Shown: positions 49,187 through 58,599, numbered from the stretch's first letter. The stretch: DNA of 64,000 nt from Mucilaginibacter auburnensis (GCF_002797815.1 NZ_PGFJ01000001.1:1302001-1366000); one strand, 5' to 3'. Translations and numbers: made by a program. Notes: generated by a model from the letters alone, not told the origin.

Positions 49187-49840
49187 ATGATCGTACTTAC
49201 ATTTTTCCTGGGTTTGATAGCCAATTTTATTGGCTATGTACCACCGGGAAATATTAACCTTACATTAGTACGCATCACCATTAACCGCGGCTTTAAAGAA
49301 GCGCTGCGTTTCATCACGGCTTTCTCTATAGTTGAGTTTTTCTTCACATTTTGCATTATGCACGCAGCTAAATGGCTGTCTGAACAGGTGCATCTGGATG
49401 TGTTGATAGACTGGGTGATGTTTGCCTTGTTTCTAACCCTTGGCATAATAACCTGGTTAAGTCGTAACAAGCCGCCTAAAACCAAATACTCCAACCATGC
49501 CAGTATAAAATATGGTTTGTTGCTTGGGCTAATTAACCCAATGCAGGTGCCTTTTTGGATGATCTGCGGCACTTACTTGATTACACATGAGTGGATTTTG
49601 GATGGTACCGTGGAACTGATAGTTTTTAGTTTGGGTTCCGCATTCGGTTCATTTTTGTGCCTGTTTTTATATGCGGAATTTGCGCGCTATATTCAGAATA
49701 AATTCGCGTTGAGTACCCGATTGATCAATACGGCGGTTGCCGTACTATTTTTTAGCTTTGCAGCGTATCATTTGGGTAAAAGGGTTTATCTGGCTGTTAA
49801 ACCAAAACCGGCAACACAACAAACCGCTCACAGCAACTAA
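49187..49840 (+). CDS. LysE-family translocator
   Basis: 217 aa with six predicted TM helices. The N-terminal motif GLIANFIGYVPPGNINLTLVRITINRG matches the LysE/RhtB superfamily, in which the conserved PGP/PPG lies in TM1. These proteins export amino acids or similar small solutes. The substrate is unknown. Its stop overlaps that of the convergent DUF2157 gene by 4 nt. Confidence 0.82.
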   Translation: MIVLTFFLGLIANFIGYVPPGNINLTLVRITINRGFKEALRFITAFSIVEFFFTFCIMHAAKWLSEQVHLDVLIDWVMFALFLTLGIITWLSRNKPPKTKYSNHASIKYGLLLGLINPMQVPFWMICGTYLITHEWILDGTVELIVFSLGSAFGSFLCLFLYAEFARYIQNKFALSTRLINTAVAVLFFSFAAYHLGKRVYLAVKPKPATQQTAHSN

Positions 49841-50883
49841 GCAGCCTTACTTTTCAAATTCCATATTTTCTCAGCTTTTCTGCCTATCAGCCAAAACGAT
49901 GCGGCTAAGATGGCGAAGAATACAGCCTTGTTGATATTGTCCCAGAAGTATTCAAAGTATTTGGTATAGATGAATATGATGAGGAATGTAATGCCAAATT
50001 CCCTCGCTATATTATCACTTCGTTTCAACCCGTAAAGCAGGAACCCACCCGAAAATAAAACCGATATAACTCCCCAATAAAGGACCGTTATCTGTTTGAT
50101 GTTATACCATGCGTCAAGGTTGCCATAGTTGCCGAATATGCTGAGCATCCAAAGGGAAAGGAACAGATAAAGCAAGCCAACCACATAAGTATGCTCCCAA
50201 AAGCAGGCAAACCACTTTTTGTTACGCAATAGCTGGCAAGCCGCCACTAAAATTAACCCGAATACCACAAAGCGCAGCGGATAGTTCATTCCCAAAAAGT
50301 AATCGCTCCAGCGGGTTTGGTAGCCTGTTTCGGTGCCGAACCAACTTCCTAACGATACCAGCGCGAACAGCCAGATAAGTTTAGATTGCATGCGCCAGGC
50401 CAGAAAACCATACACAAAAACCGATAGCAGGAATAGAACGGAGTAATGCCTCGAGCCGTTATCAAAGGTTTTGCCGAGGTAGGCAATGCAACAGGCGGTA
50501 AATAATACACCGGTAAATACAACCGCTTCGTTACTGAAAACCTTTTCGGGATATAGTTTTTCACGACGACGGCCCCAGTAAAATAGAAATGCCGCCGCTG
50601 CGCCGGAGATTATACTTATTACAATATCGGGTGTGTAGTAAAGGTTTTTCAGCCAGTTCACCACTGCGTCATTAACTATCAGAAAGGTGAATGATACCCC
50701 GCCGCATATCAGCGCTATCCAAAAAGAATATTTAGCCAAACGCATCCAGTCGAAGCCTTTCACTTCATAAGAATTACGCAGCTCCGCGGCTTTATCGGCA
50801 TCAAGCAAACCGTCTTTTTCCCAACGCGAAATAGCTTCGTTTAAAAATTCGCTTTCCTGCCTGTCTATTTTTAATTTGGTCAT
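49837..50883 (-). CDS. DUF2157 membrane protein
   Basis: 348 aa. The N-terminal soluble helix segment WEKDGLLDADKAAELRNSYE (about residues 17-36) is the start typical of DUF2157. About nine membrane helices follow. Function is not known. The stop codon region overlaps the LysE-type gene end to end. Confidence 0.8.
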   Translation of the reverse strand: MTKLKIDRQESEFLNEAISRWEKDGLLDADKAAELRNSYEVKGFDWMRLAKYSFWIALICGGVSFTFLIVNDAVVNWLKNLYYTPDIVISIISGAAAAFLFYWGRRREKLYPEKVFSNEAVVFTGVLFTACCIAYLGKTFDNGSRHYSVLFLLSVFVYGFLAWRMQSKLIWLFALVSLGSWFGTETGYQTRWSDYFLGMNYPLRFVVFGLILVAACQLLRNKKWFACFWEHTYVVGLLYLFLSLWMLSIFGNYGNLDAWYNIKQITVLYWGVISVLFSGGFLLYGLKRSDNIAREFGITFLIIFIYTKYFEYFWDNINKAVFFAILAASFWLIGRKAEKIWNLKSKAA

Positions 50884-50994
50884 TGGTAGCTGTTAATAAA
50901 TTCAACTTAAGCACAAAGTAAAAGGTTTTGATGAAGCAAAGATGAAATTCATTATCAAGCCCTTCGAACGCTTTTTAGGGAGTAGCGATGCTCG

Positions 50995-51927
50995 CTAATG
51001 TTTGTTGAAGTAGGCCAAAATATCTTCCTTATCCATGGCAATACGAGCTTTAAGTTCATCTAAACCGTTCAGCTTCATATCGCCGCGCACGTAGTGGTAA
51101 AATTCCATGCGGATGGTCTCGCCGTAAATATCCTGGTTAAAATCAAACAGATTAACCTCAATATTACGTGTATGCCCGTTAACTGTTGGGCGCGAACCTA
51201 TGTAAGCCATTCCGGTAAAAGTTTCACCTTTAACTAAAACCTTTACCGCAAAAATACCATCGCCGGGTATGAGTTTATATTGTTCCTCAATAGCAATATT
51301 GGCAGTAGGGAAGCCTATTTGCGTACCTATCCTGTCGCCACGCATTACTTTGCCGGTGATAAAAAATGGGTACCCCAGGCAGGCATTAGCCAGTTCAAAA
51401 TTACCTGCTGCCAAAGCTTCGCGGATGCGGGTAGAACTAACCGCAACATCATTAATATCCTGCTCTGTAATTTCTATTACCTCAAAACCATAAACGGGTG
51501 CCAGTTTAAGCAGATCGGTTAAGCCGCCTTGTCTGTCTTTGCCAAAGCGGTGGTCGTAACCTATAACAATTTTACTGGTGCCAATTTTCTTAACCAGTAC
51601 ATCACGTATGTAATCTTCTGCGCTTTGGTTAGAGAAGTCGCGCGAGAAAGGGGTAATGATCAAATGGTCAACGCCCAGTTGCTCCAGCAGTTTGGCCTTT
51701 TCATTGATGGTAGTGATGAGTTTAAGGCTTTCATCCTCCGGATTCAAGATCATCCGTGGGTGAGGGAAGAAAGTCAGTATAACCGTTTCGCCGCCTACTG
51801 CATCTGCCAGTTCTTTTATCTGCGCAATTATTTTACGGTGACCAACGTGTACACCATCGAAGGTGCCAATGGTAACAACCGCGTTTTTAACCGGCGTAAA
51901 ATCGTTTATATGGTGGTAGACTTTCAT
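50995..51927 (-). CDS. ribF: Bifunctional riboflavin kinase / FAD synthetase
   Basis: 310 aa. The N-terminal FMN adenylyltransferase has TIGTFDGVHVGHRKII (about residues 21-36) and GYDHRFGKDRQGG (about 123-135). The C-terminal riboflavin kinase has GDRIGTQIGFPTANI (about 196-210). It makes FMN and then FAD. truB lies 45 nt upstream on the same strand, a common pairing. Confidence 0.96.
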   Translation of the reverse strand: MKVYHHINDFTPVKNAVVTIGTFDGVHVGHRKIIAQIKELADAVGGETVILTFFPHPRMILNPEDESLKLITTINEKAKLLEQLGVDHLIITPFSRDFSNQSAEDYIRDVLVKKIGTSKIVIGYDHRFGKDRQGGLTDLLKLAPVYGFEVIEITEQDINDVAVSSTRIREALAAGNFELANACLGYPFFITGKVMRGDRIGTQIGFPTANIAIEEQYKLIPGDGIFAVKVLVKGETFTGMAYIGSRPTVNGHTRNIEVNLFDFNQDIYGETIRMEFYHYVRGDMKLNGLDELKARIAMDKEDILAYFNKH

Positions 51928-51972
51928 TTGAGGTAAAAGGTTAAAGCTGAAAGGTAAAAGGCGAATTGTACA

Positions 51973-52701
51973 TCACTTAGTCAATAATTCGGTATCACTT
52001 TTTTGCGCTCTTATCATGTTCACCAGTTCCATCACTTCCCATGCGTTATCAACCTTGAAATTGCCGCTGCGGGTGCGTCTTAACCTTGACAGGTAAGCGC
52101 CATTATTAAGTGCCTTACCAAAATCATTCACTAACGACCGGATATAGGTGCCTTTGCTGCAAACCACCCTGAAGTCAACCTCGGGCAGTTCAACGCGGGT
52201 TATTTCAAACTCGGTTATGGTGACGTTACGCAGGCGCAACTCAACATCTTCGCCTCTGCGGGCTTTTTCGTATAAGCGCTCGCCATCAATTTTTACTGCG
52301 GAATGTGCCGGTGGGTATTGCTGAATGTCGCCCATAAACTGAGCACAGGCAGCGTGGATCTGTTCTTCAGTTAATGCGTCAATGTTAAATGTTTGGTCCA
52401 CTTCCGTCTCCATATCGTATGATGGGGTAGTGGCACCCAATACCATGGTGCCGGTATATTCTTTTTCCTCCGCCTGAAAGGAATCGATCTGCTTGGTCAT
52501 TTTGCCGGTGCAGATAATAAGCAGGCCGGTGGCCAATGGGTCAAGCGTGCCGGCATGGCCCACCTTTAATTTAAGAGGTTTAAAGGAGTTACGTATTTTG
52601 CCAACCACATCAAAGCTGGTCCATTTGTAAGGTTTGTTAACCAGCAATAATTCGCCGGCAGCAAAATCAAATACTTTTTCCTTGATCTCGGTCTCGTTCA
52701 C
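51973..52701 (-). CDS. truB: tRNA pseudouridine(55) synthase TruB
   Basis: 242 aa. Motifs: NKPYKWTSFDVVGKIRN and GHAGTLDPLATGLLIICTGKMTK (about residues 49-71) with the catalytic Asp in TLDP. Later, SKGTYIRSLVNDFG is the RNA-binding motif. It makes pseudouridine 55 in the T-loop of tRNAs. A promoter-like CTTG-N19-TACCTTTG sits at 52750-52720. Confidence 0.95.
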   Translation of the reverse strand: MNETEIKEKVFDFAAGELLLVNKPYKWTSFDVVGKIRNSFKPLKLKVGHAGTLDPLATGLLIICTGKMTKQIDSFQAEEKEYTGTMVLGATTPSYDMETEVDQTFNIDALTEEQIHAACAQFMGDIQQYPPAHSAVKIDGERLYEKARRGEDVELRLRNVTITEFEITRVELPEVDFRVVCSKGTYIRSLVNDFGKALNNGAYLSRLRRTRSGNFKVDNAWEVMELVNMIRAQKSDTELLTK

Positions 52702-52719
52702 ACTATTTTAAATAATGTG

Positions 52720-52750
52720 CAAAGGTAATTATCTGACCTTGATTTACAAG
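52720..52750 (-). promoter_or_regulatory. Candidate promoter of truB-ribF
   Basis: Minus-strand CTTG (52750-52747), 19-nt spacer, TACCTTTG (52727-52720). One mismatch from TTTG-N19-TAnnTTTG. Transcription would begin near 52712, about 10 nt before truB. It overlaps the left arm of the word palindrome at 52741-52847. Confidence 0.5.
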
Positions 52751-52847
52751 ATTAAAGGATTTACATGATTATTCACCTTGTTGCTTAAGCGTCTATGTGC
52801 AAAATCCGCAGGTGGTTGATCAAGCAAATCCTCAAATCTTATAGATC
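52741..52847. repeat. Word-type inverted repeat with GATTTACAAGATTAAAGGATTT word
   Basis: Arm 52741-52762 matches the complement of 52826-52847 at 18 of 22 positions. The right arm lies near the stop of the TonB-like barrel gene. I recall the word (aatcctttaatcttgtaaatc) as common in Bacteroidota spacers. Confidence 0.6.
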
Positions 52848-52860
52848 AATGTTCAGAACA

Positions 52861-55317
52861 CTAATTTTTCGCTCTGCCGGCTTCTGTTTCCGCCCCGGTT
52901 TCCCGTGTTCTTTGCGTTGCTGGTTTGGAGCCGAAATTGTAGCTAAAACCTATCACCACATTACGGTTGGCATTATCGTTACGATAGGTAGCTTTCATGT
53001 TGCCCAAGTTGGTGATTTCGCCGGCTGAAAAGTTGCTTCTGAAGATATCCCTCGCGCTTAGCTTTATAGCGCCTTTGTTATTTAATATCTTTTTTTGCAA
53101 ACCAATGTTAACCTGTTTGCGCTCCAGACTGGCAAACTGTCCCCAAACATTACGTGTTTGATAAAACGCGGTCAACTCGCCGCTCCAGCCTTTGCCAAAG
53201 GTAAACTGACTGGTGGTAGTGCTGTAAAAAAATGTGCGTGCCGATGTAAGGTAGGAGTTTTTAAGCTGCCCCTCATAGCTGTTACGATAAAGTTGGGCGT
53301 ACAAACTAAAATTCCACCATTTGGCAGGCGACCAGGTAAGATTGGCGTTTATGCCTTTTGAGATGGTTTTACCCAGGTTAATAGAACTGGCATAAAAAAT
53401 ATCACCGTCCTGATAATCATGCTCTACCTGGAAGTTACTGGTGATTGCATATAATAGGCCCACTGTAAGTAGTTTTTTGTAAGTATAATTAAGCGCGTAA
53501 TTGTTGGAGTATTGCGGGCGCAGAAACGGATTACCCACAAACGCGCTGTATTTGTCTAACACCACAACAAACGGGTTCAGATCCTGATAACCCGGGCGGT
53601 CAATGCGCCTGCCAAACGAGGCATTAATGGCATGTTTTCCGGTGGTATCTAATTTATATTGCAGGTATACTGTTGGAAACAGGCTCAAATACTTGTTTAC
53701 AAAGGATGAGTCGGCCCCTTTAGTTTTGGCCAGCTGATGCCCGCGCGCATCAGTGTATTCCATTCGCAAGCCGGTTTGAAATGATAGCCTGCTCCACTCT
53801 TTGTTAAAATTAAGGTACGCGGCCTGTATAGCCTCCTTGTACAAAAACTGATTGGTACGGCCAATATCAACAGTTTGCGCACCGCTATTGCTGATATTAT
53901 AGTAGCGCGCAGCATTATCTGTGTTTACATAGCTGGTTTTAACACCGGCAGAAAAAATAGCTTTATTTTTTAGGGGATGAGAATAATCTACCTTTGCTGT
54001 ATAAATGTTGATTCGGGTGGGCAAGGTGTCAATAATATGCTGCCCTGCCGATGGCACTCCAAATTTGTCAAAAGACGTATTTTGAAAAATTTGTCGGCTG
54101 CGGTTATTATATCCAAGGTAATTAAGGTCAATACTTAACGACCGGCCCAGGCTGTCAAACCGGTGCAGCACGTTGAAATTAATGCCGCCGTTCTTATTGT
54201 TATTCCACGTGTTGTTATCCGCTATAATAGTTGAGTCTACATTGCCTGCAGCGTTTCTTAATATACTTGTAACCGGGTTTGGCGTGCGGCCAATTGTAAG
54301 GTTTCCGGATAATACTATACCTAAAGTAGTTTTAGCAGACAGGTCATAATCAAGTCCTAACTTAACATTGCCGTTTTTGGATTTTGAGCGAAAGTATGCT
54401 TCCTCTGTATAACTGCCTGTTTGAGCGCCTGCATTATCAAAGTATCTCCGGTTAAGGTCAAGCCGGCGGTAATAGTTTTGCAGATTGAATGCCGCGTTAG
54501 CGAAAAAGTTGAATTTACCCTTTCTATAGTTCAATGATAAACTCTCATTGGTGAACGGGTAAGCAGCCTTACCCGCCGAAGCATTGATGGTGCCGTTAAA
54601 ACCAACTTTGTTAGATTTTTTGGTTTTGATATTGATAATACCTGCATTGCCCGCGGCATCATACCGGGCAGGTGGGTTGGGCATCAGTTCTATCTGAGCC
54701 AATTGCGACGCCGGGATAGAGCGCAGGTAGTTAGCCAGGTTATCGCCTGATAGATAGGTCGGCTTATCATCTATCATCACCATAATACCTGTTTTGCCTT
54801 TAAAAGTGATGTTGCCGCTCTGGTCTATTAACACGCCGGGCATTTTCTCCAAAACCTCTAAGGCGCTGGCACCGGTTGAGCTTATAGACGAACCAATGTT
54901 TACCACCGTGCGGTCAACTTTCTGCTCTATCACATCCCGCTCGGCGGTTATGTTAACTTCATCCAGTTTCACATCAGATTTTTGCAGTGTGATAACAGGC
55001 AGGTTCGCAACGCCCGACGAGGTGGTTATTCTGATCAGAGCGCTGCGGTAGGTTGCGTAACCAACGGCTGTAACTTCAACTACAAAATCGCCGGGCTTAA
55101 CATCGTTAAAAACAAACCTGCCGTTAATATCTGTTTGCATGCTGGCTGCAGCCGTTGACCCTTGTTGTTTGAGCAGTTTAACTGTTGCAGCTATTGCCGG
55201 TTCGCCGGTAGGCTCATTTACCCGGCCTGCTATTTTGCCGGGAGTAGTTTGGGCTGCGGCAAAATTGAGAGCAAAGCAAAGCCAGGCGCTTAAAAAAGCG
55301 ATAATTTTTGAGCTCAT
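52861..55317 (-). CDS. TonB-dependent receptor-like outer-membrane beta-barrel protein
   Basis: 818 aa. A signal peptide ends near AAAQTT. The carboxypeptidase-regulatory-like domain (about residues 27-110) has GKIAGRVNEPTGEPAIAATV and DFVVEVTAVGYATYR. The plug carries VLEKMPGVLIDQSGNITFKG and NPPARYDAAGNAGIINIKTKK. The large barrel family PF14905-like region follows. It is the last gene of an operon run from an ECF sigma factor, through an anti-sigma and two DUF4097 proteins. Ligand unknown. Confidence 0.88.
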   Translation of the reverse strand: MSSKIIAFLSAWLCFALNFAAAQTTPGKIAGRVNEPTGEPAIAATVKLLKQQGSTAAASMQTDINGRFVFNDVKPGDFVVEVTAVGYATYRSALIRITTSSGVANLPVITLQKSDVKLDEVNITAERDVIEQKVDRTVVNIGSSISSTGASALEVLEKMPGVLIDQSGNITFKGKTGIMVMIDDKPTYLSGDNLANYLRSIPASQLAQIELMPNPPARYDAAGNAGIINIKTKKSNKVGFNGTINASAGKAAYPFTNESLSLNYRKGKFNFFANAAFNLQNYYRRLDLNRRYFDNAGAQTGSYTEEAYFRSKSKNGNVKLGLDYDLSAKTTLGIVLSGNLTIGRTPNPVTSILRNAAGNVDSTIIADNNTWNNNKNGGINFNVLHRFDSLGRSLSIDLNYLGYNNRSRQIFQNTSFDKFGVPSAGQHIIDTLPTRINIYTAKVDYSHPLKNKAIFSAGVKTSYVNTDNAARYYNISNSGAQTVDIGRTNQFLYKEAIQAAYLNFNKEWSRLSFQTGLRMEYTDARGHQLAKTKGADSSFVNKYLSLFPTVYLQYKLDTTGKHAINASFGRRIDRPGYQDLNPFVVVLDKYSAFVGNPFLRPQYSNNYALNYTYKKLLTVGLLYAITSNFQVEHDYQDGDIFYASSINLGKTISKGINANLTWSPAKWWNFSLYAQLYRNSYEGQLKNSYLTSARTFFYSTTTSQFTFGKGWSGELTAFYQTRNVWGQFASLERKQVNIGLQKKILNNKGAIKLSARDIFRSNFSAGEITNLGNMKATYRNDNANRNVVIGFSYNFGSKPATQRTRETGAETEAGRAKN

Positions 55318-55337
55318 AAGTAAATGGATTAGGCTGC

Positions 55338-56156
55338 TTACTTAGCCTTGCGGATGTAAATATTACCGTTGTAGGTTTTCATCATTAGTTCGGGGCCACC
55401 GCCGCCAATTTTGCCGGTAAGCCATTCCTGGTCGCTATACCTGAATGTGCCATCTTTACTTTTGGTTACAGAGGGCGTGCTTGGAGCTACCGCTACGTCA
55501 AAGTCGCTTAAAACATCTCCATGATCTGTGTGTAATTTTACGTTAGCTTTGAGAGTGGCGGGTAAAGTAACATCAACAACACCGTTAAATGTGCTGAATG
55601 CCATTGCCGCATTAGGATCAGCGGATTTAAATGCAACCATTAAATTGCCGTTAGTAGTATTGGCAACTACTGAGCCGGATACATTGGTTAATTTTATACC
55701 GCCATTAACATTATTTACTTCGATATCGCCGCCAACATCATTGGCAGTAATAGAACCTCCGTTTACAGTGGCAAGTTTGATGCTGCTTGCGTTGCGGGGG
55801 ATTCTTATTTTTAGATCGCTGCTTTTGCCGTTAACGCTGCCCGATATGTTTACTCTGTTACTTTTTTCATTAGCCACAACAGAATTGCTGCTGCCGCCTA
55901 TTACTCTCATGCCACCAGCTTCACTGGTTTGAGCTTTAGATTTTGAAGCGTCAGGCAATATTTCCACAATAATATCTTTGCCGTCATAGCCTGCAACGTT
56001 AATAGAGCCTTTTAACAAGCTTACGTTGATACGGTAAGGCTTGCCCGGGTCGCTAAGCGCAATGGTGAGCTGTGCTTTTTGTTCGGTTTGAGCCATTGCC
56101 GGCCGGTAAACCGCAATGCAGGTAAAGAGTAGTATAAGGGTTTTTAAAGTCTTCAT
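55338..56156 (-). CDS. DUF4097-family surface beta-solenoid protein (second copy)
   Basis: 272 aa with a signal peptide ending PAMAQT. The middle (about residues 105-215) is a ladder of short strands with NGGSITANDV, NNVNGGIKLTNVSG and TTNGNLMVAF, the polar turns typical of DUF4097/DUF4098. The C-terminus ends KTYNGNIYIRKAK. It is paralogous to the next gene upstream, 36 nt away. It is probably periplasmic or at the surface. Function unknown; linked to a TonB-like barrel 20 nt downstream. Confidence 0.82.
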   Translation of the reverse strand: MKTLKTLILLFTCIAVYRPAMAQTEQKAQLTIALSDPGKPYRINVSLLKGSINVAGYDGKDIIVEILPDASKSKAQTSEAGGMRVIGGSSNSVVANEKSNRVNISGSVNGKSSDLKIRIPRNASSIKLATVNGGSITANDVGGDIEVNNVNGGIKLTNVSGSVVANTTNGNLMVAFKSADPNAAMAFSTFNGVVDVTLPATLKANVKLHTDHGDVLSDFDVAVAPSTPSVTKSKDGTFRYSDQEWLTGKIGGGGPELMMKTYNGNIYIRKAK

Positions 56157-56192
56157 TTTAGTAAGTATTAAAAGTATTGAAATTTTTTAAGC

Positions 56193-57053
56193 TTATATTT
56201 TTTTGAGGTAGATATTTCCGTTCAGCGTTTCAAAGGTGGATAGCTTGCCCCCGTTGCCAATACGCAACCGGTTGTTCTTGTTTAATTTATAAACCGTCTC
56301 GCCCGAGTTGTTTTTTTGTTTAGTTGCATCGGTAACCACACTTTGGGTGTTTTCAAAATTGGTGTAGAACTGTCCGTTAAAACTTTTGTATTGCACATCG
56401 CCGGCAAAGGTGATAGGGTAGGTTACCTCTATTTTTCCGTTAATGGTTTTGTAATGGCTGGCATCGGCAGGTACAGCTAAAAAGGTGGCCGTTAGTTGGC
56501 CATTAACGGTTGTGGCATCAGTAGCGCCTTTTGCGTTGGTAATGTTAATGCTGCCATTTACATTATCAATGTTTAAAACGCCGTAAACATTATTTATGCT
56601 GATGTTGCCGTTGTTTATGGTAACAGCGCGAAGATTGATATTATTAGGCACTTTAACCGTATAGTTCAATTGAACATAATATCTTGGCCGTTCCTGCATC
56701 CTTGCACGCTCGGCCCTGAACTCCGGCCGGTTGTTTTCTGGTTTGGCGTTGTAAGCAATTATACTATCAGCAGTTTGAATAAAATCGGCCTTAAATTCGA
56801 TCTTGCCTTTTTCCAGATCTTCGGTTGTATTGGCGCGGATGGTTTGTTCTGCTTCAATGATCACCTCATTGCCATTATAGCCTTCAATAGTAATGCTTCC
56901 GAAGGTATTGTACACCGCAAATTTTGTTTTTGCGGCTGTTGCTTTCAGCGTAAACTGCTTACTGATGTGGCTTGATGCCGTAAATTCTCCCTTTTTTTGG
57001 GCAAAAGCGTTGCCACATACTGCTAAAAGCAGTATCCATAATATCTTTTTCAT
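56193..57053 (-). CDS. DUF4097-family surface beta-solenoid protein (first copy)
   Basis: 286 aa. Signal peptide ends NAFAQK. A strand ladder carries GSITIEGYNGNEVIIEAEQ near the start and NNGNISINNVYGVLNIDNVNG (about 147-167) in the middle. The ending LNGNIYLKKI matches the copy downstream. Tandem duplication with divergence is likely. It begins 13 nt after the anti-sigma gene, so it belongs to the sigma operon. Function unknown. Confidence 0.82.
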   Translation of the reverse strand: MKKILWILLLAVCGNAFAQKKGEFTASSHISKQFTLKATAAKTKFAVYNTFGSITIEGYNGNEVIIEAEQTIRANTTEDLEKGKIEFKADFIQTADSIIAYNAKPENNRPEFRAERARMQERPRYYVQLNYTVKVPNNINLRAVTINNGNISINNVYGVLNIDNVNGSINITNAKGATDATTVNGQLTATFLAVPADASHYKTINGKIEVTYPITFAGDVQYKSFNGQFYTNFENTQSVVTDATKQKNNSGETVYKLNKNNRLRIGNGGKLSTFETLNGNIYLKKI

Positions 57054-57066
57054 GAAGTTTTAGGGG

Positions 57067-57879
57067 TTAGATTAAACTGTTAATAGTTTCTGTTACTTTC
57101 TCGCGTACGCCTTCGTTCAACTCCGGGTCTTTAAGTAGTTTTTTCAGTGGTTTTACCGCTCGTTTTTCCTGGAGCTTGAGCATCACGTCAGCAATGGCAG
57201 ATTGCATCAGTGGCGACTCCTGCTGCGATACCGATCTGATTAAACCTTCTCTAACCTCCGGATGGTTAGCGAGTTTGGCCAGTGCTTCCAATGTGGTTAA
57301 ACGCACATTCACATTGGGATCGTTATTCAGGGTGGTGAGTAGCGCGGCAATTACCTGCTGATCGGCGGTTTTTAATTCTTCGGTATAGCTCACAGCTTTT
57401 ATCCGCTCAGATGCCGATGGGTTTTCCAGCATGGCCAGCATCATGGTTTGTTTCAACTCATTTACTTCGGTAGCTAATTGCGATAGTTGTTTATCCTGCT
57501 CACCGCCTTTGCCTTGCCAAAACACCAGGTATCCACAAAAAAAACTTATCAGTATCAGCGCAAACTGGTAGCTAACCGGCCATGCAGTTGGTTTGTTCCA
57601 AAGCTGCTTTAAACGATCAAACAACCCAGCCGATGCGTTTTTGACTGCTTCTTTTTGTTTAAAGTTATTCAGCATGGCATTAAAGTCGGCCTCCATGTTT
57701 GCTGGCGGTTCGGGTGCTTCAATCACTGCCATATGCTGCCAAACCGTTGTTAATGCAGCCAGTTCCGTGCGGCAGGCCGGGCAGGCTTTTAAATGCTGGT
57801 CCAACTCCGCCAACTGCGCCCCGGTAAGGCTGTTTTGCAGTTTGCCCATAAACAATTCTTCGTAGTGCTCACATTTCAT
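57067..57879 (-). CDS. Zinc-finger anti-sigma factor with C-terminal HEAT repeats
   Basis: 270 aa. The N-terminal zinc-binding anti-sigma domain has CEHYEELF and HLKACPACRTEL (about residues 28-39, HxxxCxxC). One TM helix is at about 107-122. After it a coiled segment leads to HEAT-type alpha repeats (about 165-270): DPNVNVRLTTLEALAKLANH, then QSAIADVMLKLQEKRAVKPL and KLLKDPELNEGVREKV. HEAT repeats on the outside of an anti-sigma are unusual and suggest a protein partner as signal. Its start overlaps the sigma gene by 11 nt. Confidence 0.85.
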   Translation of the reverse strand: MKCEHYEELFMGKLQNSLTGAQLAELDQHLKACPACRTELAALTTVWQHMAVIEAPEPPANMEADFNAMLNNFKQKEAVKNASAGLFDRLKQLWNKPTAWPVSYQFALILISFFCGYLVFWQGKGGEQDKQLSQLATEVNELKQTMMLAMLENPSASERIKAVSYTEELKTADQQVIAALLTTLNNDPNVNVRLTTLEALAKLANHPEVREGLIRSVSQQESPLMQSAIADVMLKLQEKRAVKPLKKLLKDPELNEGVREKVTETINSLI

Positions 57880-58438
57880 ATCGCTCTTTGTTTAATGTTG
57901 TTAAATAAATTTGTTTAAGCTGATGCATGGCTCTGTGCAACCGCACTTTAACCGCGCCCTCGCTTATCCCCAGTATTTCTGCCACCTCCTGGTTCTTCAG
58001 CTCCTGAAATTTGCTAAGCGATAGTATTTCACGCTCACCTTCGCTCAGCGTATTCATGGCGTTGCGCAATTGCTCTGCTGCCTGCTTTTTCTCAAAAGCT
58101 TCCTCCACATGCGAGTGACCGGGAACCTGGTCAACCATGTCATCAATATGCTCGCCGGCCATTGGCAGCTTGCGTTTGCGCCCCTGATCCTTGATGATAT
58201 TACGCGCTATGGTGTACATCCAGTGCGTAAACTCACCGCTGCCGGTAAAGCTGTCGCGGTATTTTAGCATGCGGTAAAATACCTGTTGCGTCATGTCTTC
58301 GGCAACATCGCGCTGATACGTCATGTGATACAGAAAGTTGAACAACATTTTATGATGGCGTTTAAATAACAGTCCCATCAGGTCAAGGTTGCCGGCCTTT
58401 ACTCTCAGCATTATAGCGTTATCAGTGATCGTGTTCAA
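57869..58438 (-). CDS. ECF-type RNA polymerase sigma factor
   Basis: 189 aa. Region 2: RDVAEDMTQQVFYRMLKYRD (about residues 42-61) and FTHWMYTIARNIIKDQGRK. Region 4: LSEGEREILSLSKFQELKNQEVAEILGISEGAVKVRLHRAM. It heads a five-gene leftward operon with an overlapping HEAT anti-sigma, two DUF4097 proteins and a TonB-like barrel. An inverted repeat at 58489-58513 lies 51 nt upstream. Confidence 0.93.
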   Translation of the reverse strand: MNTITDNAIMLRVKAGNLDLMGLLFKRHHKMLFNFLYHMTYQRDVAEDMTQQVFYRMLKYRDSFTGSGEFTHWMYTIARNIIKDQGRKRKLPMAGEHIDDMVDQVPGHSHVEEAFEKKQAAEQLRNAMNTLSEGEREILSLSKFQELKNQEVAEILGISEGAVKVRLHRAMHQLKQIYLTTLNKERYEM

Positions 58439-58488
58439 GTATTAATGTGCGTTATTATCCATGTAAACTCCGGCAAAAAAAATTGGTT

Positions 58489-58513
58489 ACAGAAAAATAG
58501 AAAATTTTTCTGT
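58489..58513. promoter_or_regulatory. Perfect 10-5-10 palindrome upstream of sigma gene
   Basis: ACAGAAAAAT, spacer AGAAA, ATTTTTCTGT. Perfect arms of 10 bp in the 161-nt gap between the DACNV-like gene and the sigma-factor gene. On the minus strand it lies between the stop of the former and the start of the latter, so it could be a weak terminator or an operator for the sigma operon. Confidence 0.45.
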
Positions 58514-58599
58514 GCATGGTAAATGGTTGCCTGAACTAATACTATTCAGATTGAAGAATGTTAAAATTATTAACGCCCGGTGAGAGCAATTTAGAAGAT

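Noticed and set aside
54201..54216. parS-like core CCACGTG inside the TonB-like barrel gene
   Set aside because: Only the centre matches the parS consensus; the right half (TTGTT) breaks the palindrome. It lies in coding sequence and a chance match is likely.
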